Source of the DNA: Flavobacterium defluvii
GTDB taxonomy: Bacteria > Bacteroidota > Bacteroidia > Flavobacteriales > Flavobacteriaceae
Assembly (NCBI RefSeq): GCF_900129555.1
Contig: NZ_FQWC01000003.1
Span: 124,001 to 188,000 of the forward strand
Direction: 5' to 3'
DNA length: 64,000 nucleotides
Positions 1 through 7,800 of the stretch are shown here, in pieces; the first letter of the stretch is position 1, and every line of letters starts with the position of its first letter. A program made the position numbers and the translations under genes. Under the pieces are notes generated by a model. That model had not been told where the DNA came from and did no database searches. It worked only from the letters and a program-made list of their open reading frames with translations.

Positions 1-482
1 TCGGCCATCCAGATAATCATGATTTTATAACCGCCTTCGTATGATTTAAGCGAAAGCGACTTTAAAACTTCCTGCGCATCTTCGACCCTGATTTCGCCTT
101 GTTTATTTTGAACACCCAGAATTTTATACCAGTCAAATAATCCGCCGTAGGGCATTTCCTGAATAAAGGTGCGCCAATCCTGAATGAAGTCTAAACTTTT
201 GGGTTTGGTTTTGACATCTTCGGTTGTAACGGTTGGATAAATAAAATGCAGATCGGGATGCGAAATGTTTTGGAATTTGAGATTACAGGAATCATTTCCG
301 TTTTCGTTTTCATTTCCGGTATTGTTGCACAAAATATACTGTGCATAAGCAATTGCTGTAGACAATGTACCGCTTCCTTCAGGCCCAATGAATAATTGCG
401 CATGCGGAATTCGCCCGGAAGAGGCACTTTTTATTAAGTGGCTTTTGATGTAATCTTGACCTAAAATTTGAGAAAATTGCAT
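1..482 (-). CDS. holB: DNA polymerase III subunit delta' (partial, N-terminal part)
   Basis: This is the N-terminal 160 residues of a clamp-loader ATPase-like subunit; the rest lies beyond the window edge. The protein opens MQFSQILGQDYIKSHL, followed by GRIPHAQLFIGPEGSGT, which is the usual delta' start with a P-loop-like region. It then runs through HPDLHFIYP and the EDAQEVLKSLSLKSYEGGYK stretch typical of Bacteroidota HolB. In the clamp loader it would help load the sliding clamp onto primed DNA. The start at 482 fits the family and lies directly beneath a promoter, so the transcript may have no leader. It is divergent from the spr unit and has no functional link to it. Confidence 0.88.
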   Translation of the reverse strand, partial: MQFSQILGQDYIKSHLIKSASSGRIPHAQLFIGPEGSGTLSTAIAYAQYILCNNTGNENENGNDSCNLKFQNISHPDLHFIYPTVTTEDVKTKPKSLDFIQDWRTFIQEMPYGGLFDWYKILGVQNKQGEIRVEDAQEVLKSLSLKSYEGGYKIMIIWMA

Positions 483-486
483 GAAG

Positions 487-514
487 CAAAGATAGCAGAA
501 AATGATGTAGTCAA
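487..514 (-). promoter_or_regulatory. Promoter for holB, Bacteroidota type
   Basis: On the minus strand TTG (514-512) is followed after 17 bases by TATCTTTG (494-487), matching the TTG-N17-23-TAnnTTTG consensus. Transcription would begin about 5-7 bases further on, at or beside the A of the ATG at 482. This predicts a leaderless or nearly leaderless message. Confidence 0.65.
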
Positions 515-854
515 AAATTTTAGATTAAAGATTATTGAGGTGCATTTCATTTATGAGATTATGATTGTTTTTTGCTGAAAATTTTGCTCTCTGTTAACTA
601 ACTTTTGTTAATAAATTACTTCATGCTAGCAGATATCAAGACTTTTTTGTTAATATTTTTTTGCCAAAAACGACAAACGTAATGTTTTTTTGGCTATTTA
701 AAGTGAAAATCAGAGTCTTTTTTATAGAAAATATCTTACGTTTGTTGTTTTAACAAATTTAACAAAAACCCCGTCAAAACGCAGATTTTCTCGACGATAA
801 GCGAGTTTTTAAGCTTTTTTTAAGCTTTTTTTTTGAAAAAAAAATTCAATAAAG
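515..854. other. AT-rich divergent spacer with paired inverted repeats
   Basis: No gene is visible. The spacer holds a 10-bp inverted repeat, ACAAACGTAA at 673-682 and TTACGTTTGT at 736-745. Each arm contains a TACGTTTG element matching the -7 consensus and pointing outwards, but neither has a good TTG partner. A hairpin GCCAAAAA (663-670) / TTTTTGGC (687-694) encloses the left arm. Runs of T and A with repeated AAGCTTTTTT occur at about 810-840. This may be an operator region or a weak divergent promoter pair. Confidence 0.4.
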
Positions 855-884
855 TTGCAATTTAAGTTAATTTCTATATTTTTG
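855..884 (+). promoter_or_regulatory. Promoter of the spr gliding operon
   Basis: TTG at 855-857, a 19-base gap and TATTTTTG at 877-884 fit the Bacteroidota vegetative promoter exactly. The predicted transcription start is near 890, giving a leader of about 28 bases before the ATG at 918. The TTG itself is in frame with the first gene and makes a misleading longer reading frame starting at 855. Confidence 0.75.
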
Positions 885-917
885 TTTGCATCAACAACCA
901 ATTATATACAAGAATTT

Positions 918-1370
918 ATGAAAGGGAAAATTATTTTATTTAGTGCATTTTTAATCATGACAACTGCAGCTGTTTCGGCGCAGGCAAAAAATGCTCCAAG
1001 AAGTATCATTAGTACAACAGCTCTTATTCGTAAATACCATGATCAAAAAGAATTGAGTGGTATGCAGAAAGGAGAACTTTTGGAATTATACATTGAGCGA
1101 ATTAAAGTATTAGTAAAAACTCTCCCTTACATTGCTTTGGTTACTAAACCGGGTGTTACGATGGCAGATTTAGGTATTCCAGATGATGGTGATCACAAGA
1201 AAATCTTAGATGCACAGGCAATCGGTACAACAACTTTCTTAGATACTACAGTTGAGTTTCAAAGAAAAATGATGCCTTACTCTGACAAAGGAAACCTTAT
1301 CGCAGCAATCTTGTTTTACGAAAACACATTAAAATCTTTACACGAGTTCAACGAATTGAACGAAATGTAA
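918..1370 (+). CDS. Small exported protein, first gene of the spr operon
   Basis: 150 residues, function unknown. A signal peptide is clear (MKGKIILFSAFLIMTTAAVSAQA), so the mature protein of about 127 residues lies in the periplasm or beyond. The mature part is mostly helix-forming and has no cysteine and no family motif I recognise. Its position matches the first of three unnamed genes that, as I recall, precede sprC in the F. johnsoniae sprB operon. I chose the start at 918 because the upstream in-frame TTG at 855 is the -35-type element of the promoter. No terminator follows, so the operon most likely continues into the next gene after a 191-base gap. Confidence 0.82.
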   Translation: MKGKIILFSAFLIMTTAAVSAQAKNAPRSIISTTALIRKYHDQKELSGMQKGELLELYIERIKVLVKTLPYIALVTKPGVTMADLGIPDDGDHKKILDAQAIGTTTFLDTTVEFQRKMMPYSDKGNLIAAILFYENTLKSLHEFNELNEM

Positions 1371-1561
1371 AAAATTTAAAAAATATTAAAACCTTTTTTG
1401 AGGTGTTTGCGTAGATAGATGAGTTTCTGCGAACATTTCGAGAAAGAAACAAAAACAACAACTCGTTCTCGATTATTCTGAAATTATTAGAAAAATTCGA
1501 GAAGAGTTTTGTCATTTTACGCATACCCAAATTTATTATTAACCTAATACACACCTTTATC
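1371..1561 (+). promoter_or_regulatory. Spacer with competing 7-bp stems
   Basis: The spacer between the first two spr-operon genes carries TCGAGAA at 1438-1444 and 1497-1503, with the complementary TTCTCGA at 1466-1472 between them. The middle element can pair with either flank but not both. No TAnnTTTG promoter is evident here. A regulatory role is inference only. Confidence 0.3.
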
Positions 1562-2854
1562 ATGAAAAAAATTACTCAAATGATCTGCGTTCTTTTGACA
1601 GTAACAAGTATGAGTGCTCAACAAGAGAAAGGAATTATGGGCTACACGAACTGGTTGAATAACTGGACTGAATTTAAGCCTAACAAAGTAGAGTATGGAG
1701 AAGCTAACCAAATTTTAGCAGGAAACATTTCTGTTAATACTAAGTTGCTTAAAAGGAATATTTATGTTTTGCAAGGGAACGTTTATGTTACGAACAATGC
1801 AGTTTTAACAATTGAGCCAGGAACTTTAATTATTGGTGATTTCGAAACAAAAGGAACATTGGTAGTTACAAAAGGTGCACAGCTTATTGCAGATGGTCTT
1901 GAAACAGATCCAATTGTATTTACTTCTAACCGCAGCCAGAAAAAAGCTGGAGACTGGGGTGGAGTAGTTATTTTAGGAGATGCTCCAATCAATAAATTCG
2001 GAAATGTTGGTTCTTACAACATGGACCTTGATCCAACTTTAACTACTTACGGTGGTGATAACGCTGCTTCAAATTCTGGAATTTTAAGATATGTTAGAAT
2101 CGAGTTTGCTGGTAAAAAAGTAAAAGGTGTTGATACTTTCAACGGTTTAACTCTTGCTGGTGTTGGTAACAAAACTATTCTTGAAAACATTATGGTTAGC
2201 TACGCTGGTGGTGACTCATTTGGATTCATGGGTGGAGACGTTAACGCTACAAAATTCGTTTCTTATAAATCAATCAACGACGATTACAAATTTACTCAAG
2301 GAGTTCAATGTCGTTTTTACAACTCATTAGCAGTTAGATCTTCTTACTTTTCTAGTACAAAAGACGGATCTCGTTGTATGGAGGTAAAATCTTATGAGAA
2401 GAAAAGTGAAACAGACTTTACTAAAAAACAAACTTTAGTTGTTGCTACTAATATTACAATGCTTAACGATAGTGAAAATATCAATGCTGATATTCAGGCA
2501 GGATTGGTAAAAGAAGCTGTTTACGTTGCAGAAAATGCTTCTCTTGAAATGAAAAGAAGTGTAATCTCTGGATTCAACCCAGCAGTATTATTAGACAGCA
2601 AAATAGAAATTAATGATGCCAACCTTAAAAAAATCAAATTTGAGGAAATGTATTTCAACTTATGTAAAGGAAACATCTTTACAGAATACAACTCTAACAA
2701 CGAAGATTTAGAAAGCTGGTATGGAAACAGTGTTTTCTTTAATGTTTACTCTCAAAGTGATAACAAAGAAACATTCATTGATATTTTCAACCCTAAAAAG
2801 CCAGATTACAGATTACAATTAGGAAAAATTACAGCTTCTAGCGGCAATAGATAA
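1562..2854 (+). CDS. Exported beta-helix-like protein of the spr operon
   Basis: 430 residues with a short signal peptide (MKKITQMICVLLTVTSMSAQ). The middle carries strand-turn repeats: NIYVLQGNVYVTNNAVLTIE, then PGTLIIGDFETKGTLVVTKG and DPIVFTSNR, then GDWGGVVILGDAPIN. Many Bacteroidota secreted proteins share this pattern, which suggests a right-handed parallel beta-helix exposed at the surface; some databases label them wrongly as transporters. I see no type A or type B T9SS sorting domain at the C terminus, so its final location is uncertain. Within the operon it probably contributes to the cell-surface apparatus, but no enzymatic residues can be named. The start follows directly after the spacer and matches the signal peptide. 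Confidence 0.75.
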   Translation: MKKITQMICVLLTVTSMSAQQEKGIMGYTNWLNNWTEFKPNKVEYGEANQILAGNISVNTKLLKRNIYVLQGNVYVTNNAVLTIEPGTLIIGDFETKGTLVVTKGAQLIADGLETDPIVFTSNRSQKKAGDWGGVVILGDAPINKFGNVGSYNMDLDPTLTTYGGDNAASNSGILRYVRIEFAGKKVKGVDTFNGLTLAGVGNKTILENIMVSYAGGDSFGFMGGDVNATKFVSYKSINDDYKFTQGVQCRFYNSLAVRSSYFSSTKDGSRCMEVKSYEKKSETDFTKKQTLVVATNITMLNDSENINADIQAGLVKEAVYVAENASLEMKRSVISGFNPAVLLDSKIEINDANLKKIKFEEMYFNLCKGNIFTEYNSNNEDLESWYGNSVFFNVYSQSDNKETFIDIFNPKKPDYRLQLGKITASSGNR

Positions 2855-2953
2855 ATAGATTTCGATTTTTATTTCAAAGCGTAAATTTTATTAATAAAGT
2901 CCCCAGACACAATTTATGTATCGTCTCTAAAGGACCAAATAAAGATCAGAATA

Positions 2954-3364
2954 ATGGCTCTATCAACGAAAAAATATTTGTTATATACAATATTTTTGGT
3001 TTCTCCTATTTCGTTAAGTCTGTATGCACAAAACTCAGCAAAACCTACGTTTTCTGCTGATTCTGACTGCAAAATAGCAACGGTAATTGAAGCAAATCAA
3101 AATAACGAATCAGCTGATAAATCTATCAGCAAATTAGATAATTCTAATCAGTTAATAGTAGGGCTGTCCACCCCCAAGGACAGCCTTACTATGGCAGCTG
3201 ATAAGGATAATCAATCTACAGAATGCAACGAAACTTCATTGCTTAGTTCTACTTCGATTCTTGCAAAAGACATCATCGAGAACTACAAATATGATTTTTC
3301 GGAAACATTCATTGATATCTTGTTTTTTGAGCGTATAGACTTAGCAAGAACACGTACTATATGA
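2954..3364 (+). CDS. Small exported protein of unknown function, overlaps sprC
   Basis: 136 residues. The N terminus MALSTKKYLLYTIFLVSPIS followed by LSLYAQ is a signal peptide. The mature part is short, polar and rich in Ser, Asn and Asp, with two Cys residues (SDCKI and TECNE) and no recognisable domain. The stop overlaps the sprC start in an ATGA arrangement at 3361-3364, which implies translational coupling. It corresponds in position to the third unnamed gene upstream of sprC in F. johnsoniae. An unusual GC-rich inverted repeat lies inside the coding sequence at 3159-3188, where codons such as GGG, CTG, TCC, ACC and CCC break the local AT-rich usage. That part may be kept for RNA structure more than for protein. 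Confidence 0.65.
   Translation: MALSTKKYLLYTIFLVSPISLSLYAQNSAKPTFSADSDCKIATVIEANQNNESADKSISKLDNSNQLIVGLSTPKDSLTMAADKDNQSTECNETSLLSSTSILAKDIIENYKYDFSETFIDILFFERIDLARTRTI
3159..3188 (+). promoter_or_regulatory. GC-rich stem-loop inside the gene before sprC
   Basis: GGCTGTCC (3162-3169) and GGACAGCC (3178-3185) form a perfect 8-bp stem around ACCCCCAA. In RNA it extends by a G-U pair and two A-U pairs to 11 bp. There is no following U-run, so it is not a plain terminator. It lies about 175 bases before the sprC start. Confidence 0.5.
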
Positions 3365-4842
3365 TTCGAAAAACTACTTTATCTTTTTTTAAAGTTTTCT
3401 TTTTATTTAGTATAATTCTCTTTACTAAATCGCATACCTATGCTCAAACAGCAGCAATTGTTGGGCAGCAGCTTCCTTTTGATAGAATTTGTGCGGGTTT
3501 AATAGTAAATGGTACGCCTTTTAATGAGTACAACGCAACATTCAGCTATTTAAATTTTCCGGCGGGAACTACTTTTGAAGTAGAACTTTCTGATGACCTC
3601 GGAAGTTTTACAACTCCAACGGCTACAACAAAACTTTCGTTTGTGGATGATCCTGCAACAGGCCAGCAGACCATTAAGTTTGCAATTCCAACAAATTTAA
3701 AAGGATCAAATACTTACAGCCTTCGTGTTAAGAGTAATACGGCAACACCCGTTTATAGCCAAAGGTTTAAAAACTTTCAAAATCAGACTTCGTTTCCTGC
3801 TTTTTACAGAATTTTTACAGACAAATTCTATATCAATAACAGAGAAGCCAATGCAACAATCTGTTCAGGCGGAAGCATAAGCTTATCCGTAGACAATCCA
3901 ACGCCTTCTGATACACCTTCATCTCCTGCTAATTATCCTGGTCTAACGTATAAATGGTACAAGGATGATGTTTTAATCGCAGGACAAAGTGGTACAACGT
4001 TAGTCGCAAATGCACCTGGTGTTTACTACGCTCAGATCAATTATGGGGGCTGTGATGACGATAACTTTAGTTCGAATCGTGTCACTGTAGTTTCTTCAAC
4101 TGGAGGATCGGCCGTAACGGTAGATTCTAGTTTAGGAAATCCATTTTGTTCAAACGGTACAGGAACAGTATTAACAGCGACTTCTGGTAACAGTTATGCT
4201 TGGAAAAAAGACGGTGTAGCACTTGCAGCAACAACCCGAAGCATTACTGCAACTGAATCTGGAATTTATACGGTTGAGGTTGATTTTGGTGGATGTAAAG
4301 CAACAGGAAGTATCGATTTAAAAAGCAATAGTTTCGCAGCAAGTATTGATGTTGCTGATGAATACCAACTAAAAGACGGTGAGACTCTAAACGTATCTGT
4401 AACAACTGATGCGACAACTCCAAAATTTGAGTGGTTTTTAAACGGAATCGCTATAAACGGAGCAACAACAGGAAGTTATTTGGTAGCTGTAAGAGGTCTT
4501 TATAAAGTAAAAATTTCACAGGAATCAGGTTGTATTGCTTCAAAAGAATTTACGTTCAGAATTACTTCTGAAAATGATGCAAAAACTACTGTTATTCCTA
4601 ATATAGTAAAATTAAGTGGTAATTATCCTTACTGGAATATTCCTGATATATACAAAACCGCAACGACAAAGTTGATGATTTTAAGTTCAAATGGAGAGGT
4701 AATGTTTGATGATGTTGGAAGCAACTACGATCCGGAACTTAATTCATTTATTAAAGATTTTAAAAATGTAAATCCAGTTTATTACTATGTCATTCAAGCA
4801 GACACAGGTGAAAAAAAAGGATCAATTACTGTGATTAAATAA
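3361..4842 (+). CDS. sprC: Gliding motility protein SprC
   Basis: 493 residues, exported (signal peptide within the first 29 residues, ending TKSHTYAQ). After an N-terminal beta-rich region it carries Ig-like segments with paired Cys: ICSGGSISLSV...YKWYKDD...GVYYAQINYGGC, then FCSNGTGTVLTA...YAWKKDG...GIYTVEVDFGGC, and a third ending SGCIASKEF. The last 80 residues resemble a gliding-motility-associated (type B, CHU_C-like) C-terminal domain in degenerate form (YPYWNIPDIYKT ... VYYYVIQADTG), suggesting T9SS export. In F. johnsoniae SprC is needed for normal SprB function. It overlaps the upstream gene by 4 bases and is separated from sprD by one base, so the three are tightly coupled. Confidence 0.85.
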   Translation: MIRKTTLSFFKVFFLFSIILFTKSHTYAQTAAIVGQQLPFDRICAGLIVNGTPFNEYNATFSYLNFPAGTTFEVELSDDLGSFTTPTATTKLSFVDDPATGQQTIKFAIPTNLKGSNTYSLRVKSNTATPVYSQRFKNFQNQTSFPAFYRIFTDKFYINNREANATICSGGSISLSVDNPTPSDTPSSPANYPGLTYKWYKDDVLIAGQSGTTLVANAPGVYYAQINYGGCDDDNFSSNRVTVVSSTGGSAVTVDSSLGNPFCSNGTGTVLTATSGNSYAWKKDGVALAATTRSITATESGIYTVEVDFGGCKATGSIDLKSNSFAASIDVADEYQLKDGETLNVSVTTDATTPKFEWFLNGIAINGATTGSYLVAVRGLYKVKISQESGCIASKEFTFRITSENDAKTTVIPNIVKLSGNYPYWNIPDIYKTATTKLMILSSNGEVMFDDVGSNYDPELNSFIKDFKNVNPVYYYVIQADTGEKKGSITVIK

Positions 4843-4843
4843 T

Positions 4844-7800
4844 ATGAAGAAAATTTTACTATTCATAACTTTATTTTACGGTTTTTCAAATGCACTCTAT
4901 TCTCAAACCCAAACCGAGAATGGAGTTGTTTCGTTTTCATTACCTATCAGAAATTCATTAAAGTTTAATAGATATTTAATTAACCCTGCATTTAGTTTTG
5001 TTCGCGAAACAAACGCTTATGCAAGTTTCTATAATAAAAGACAATGGGTGCAGTTTGAAAATGCACCAAATACGTATTTAGCCAATTATTCAGGAAGATT
5101 CAGAGAAAATGAAGCTTTTGCAGTTGGTCTTTTTCAGCAAAATTATGGTTTAATGACCGTTTTTGGAGGTGTTGTCAATTTTGCACACAACATTGTTTTA
5201 GATCAGGACAGTAACTTAACTTTTGGTTTAAATGTTGGCGCTTATCAAAGTGGTTTAGACAAAGGAAAAATTATATCTGATGATCCGGATATTTTAAACG
5301 GAGATTATCCTTCAAATACAATGCTTACCGTAAACCCAGGTATTAACTACGGAACAGCATTTCTGGATTTCGGATTATCCGTAAACAATTTAATTCTTTA
5401 CAACTTTGGCTCAGGTGTTGTAAAAGAAGATCCCGAAAGAGCAATCGAACTTCATGCCATGTACACTGGATATATTGACAGCTATGGATTTTTTGAAGAA
5501 AGCAAATTCTCAGGGATTGTAAAAACAGAAATTAAAAAAGACAAAACAGTTCTTTCAGGGCTTGCCATGCTTTCATTAAAACAAGGCGTTTGGGCACAGG
5601 CAGGTTACAATACTTTATACGGAGTTTCTGCAGGATTAGGAGTTAATATCTCGCCAAGTATTGCAATTGAATATAACTATGAAAGAGGAATGGGCAATTT
5701 TACAAACATGGGAGGTTCTCATGAATTTGCAATTGCTTATAAATTCAAAAACAGAAATTACTATTACGGAGATGATGAAGAAGGAGCATTAATAGACCCA
5801 TCAAGAACTACATCAAAACCAGTAATAGCAAAACCAAAAACAAACGCAGCTCCGGTCACACGAGTAGATGGAGCTGAAAAAGCAAGACTGGCTGCCGAAG
5901 CAAAAGCAAAAGCTGACGCCGAAGCAAAACAAGCAAGACTTGCTGCTGCAGAGAAAGCTAAGGCAGATGCCGAAGCTGCAGAAAAAGCAAAACTAGAAGC
6001 AGACAATAAAGCTAAAGCAGATGCTGAAGCTCTTAAAATAAAATTAGCTGCAGATGCAAAAGCGAAAGCAGATGCCGCAGCTGCAGCAAGAGCACAAACA
6101 GCTAATGCAAACAGAGCCGTTGCCGCTGAACAAAAAACACAAGCACAATTAGCTGCTGATAAGGCAAGAGCCGATGCTGAAGCACGCAGAATAAAACTGG
6201 CAGCAGATAATAAAGCAAGAGTAGATGCAGCCGCCGCTGCGAGAGCACAAGCACAAGCAAACAAACAAGCTGGAGCCGTGCAAAAAACACCGGCACAATT
6301 AGCAGCAGATAAATCAAGAGCTGATGCTGAAGCATTAAGAATAAAATTAGCTGCAGATGCAAAAGCAAAAGCCGATGCAGAAGCAAAAGCAAAACAAGCA
6401 GCAGGACAAAATCCGGCTGCACCAGCTCCGCAAAAGACACAAGCACAATTAGCTGCTGAAAAAGCCAAGGCTGATGCCGAAGCTGCAGCCAAAGCAAAAC
6501 TTGCGGCAGACGAAAAAGCCAAAGCTGATGCCGAGGCATTAAAAATAAAATTAGCTGCAGATGCAAAAGCCAAAGCTGATGCTGCAGAAGCCAAGCGTAA
6601 AGCCGATGCAAAAGCTAAAGCTGAAGAAGCAGATTTACAGTCAATCTTAGCTGCAGATGCAAAAGCCAAAGCAGATTCAGATGCACTTCAGGCCAGATTA
6701 GCTGCCGAAGCAAAAGCCAAAGCGGCTGCAGAAGCTAAAACTAAAGCAGCAATTGATGCTGCAAACAGAGCGAAAGCTGCTGCTGCTGCAAAAGAAAAAG
6801 CTGCTGAAGAAGCTGCATTAAAAGAAAAATTAGCTGCGGAAGCAAAAGCCAAAGCCGATGCAGAAGCTAGACAAGCAATAATTGCAGCAGAAGCAAAAGC
6901 AAAAGCCGATGCGGAAGCATTAAAAATAAAACAAGCAGCAGAAGCTAAGGCAAAAGCCGAGGCAGAAGCACAAGCGAAATTGGATGCAGAGGCAAAAGCC
7001 AAAGCAGACGCAGAAGCTTTACAAGCGAAATTAGTTGCAGATGCAAAAGCGAAAGCTGATGCCGAAGCACAAGCAAAATTGGCTGCTGAAGCAAAAGCGA
7101 AAGCTGATGCGGAAGCACTTCAGGCTAAGTTAGCTGCCGATGCAAAAGCAAAAGCCGATGCAGAGGCATTACAAGCTAAACAAGCAGCTGAGGCGAAGGC
7201 TAAAGCAGATGAAGAAGCACGACAGGCTAAATTAGCTGCAGAAGCAAAAGCAAAAGCCGATGCAGAAGCTGAACAAGCAAGATTAGCAGCAGAAGCAAAA
7301 GCCAAAGCTGATATGGAAGCTTTACAAGCTAAACTAATTGCAGATGCAAGAGTAAAAGCCGATGCTGAAGCAACTGCAAAAGCAAAAGCCGAAGCAGAAG
7401 AAAAACAATTAAGAGAAGCTGAAGAAGCACGTCAGGCTAAGTTAGCAGCTGAAGCAAAAGCTAAGGCTGACGCAGAAGCACTTCAGGCGAAACTTGCTGC
7501 AGAGGCGAAAGCAAAAGCCGATGCAGAAGCTTTACAGGCTAAATTAGCGGCTGAAGCAAAAGCTAAGGCTGACGCAGAGGCTCTTCAGGAGAAACTAGCT
7601 GCAGAAGCAAAAGCAAAAGCTGACGCAGAAGCATTACAAGCAAAACAAGCTGCAGAGGCAAAAGCGAAAGCAGATGAAGAAGCACGTCAGGCGAAGTTAG
7701 CAGCTGAAGCAAAAGCTAAGGCTGATGCAGAAGCACTTCAAGCGAAACTTGCTACAGAAGCAAAAGCAAAAGCTGACGCAGAAGCTTTACAGGCTAAATT

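Noticed and set aside
2768..3330. A 17-base match (GAAACATTCATTGATAT) near the ends of the second and third spr-operon genes
   Set aside because: Flanking protein sequences do not align further, so a partial duplication is not supported.
5764..6669. Long antisense open frame (301 codons), rich in Ala, Ser and Phe, opposite sprD, with similar ones at 6688-7002 and 7120-7305
   Set aside because: It mirrors the Ala/Lys-rich repeat codons of sprD. GCN and AAA codons rarely give stops in the reverse frame, and there is no promoter or protein-like pattern.
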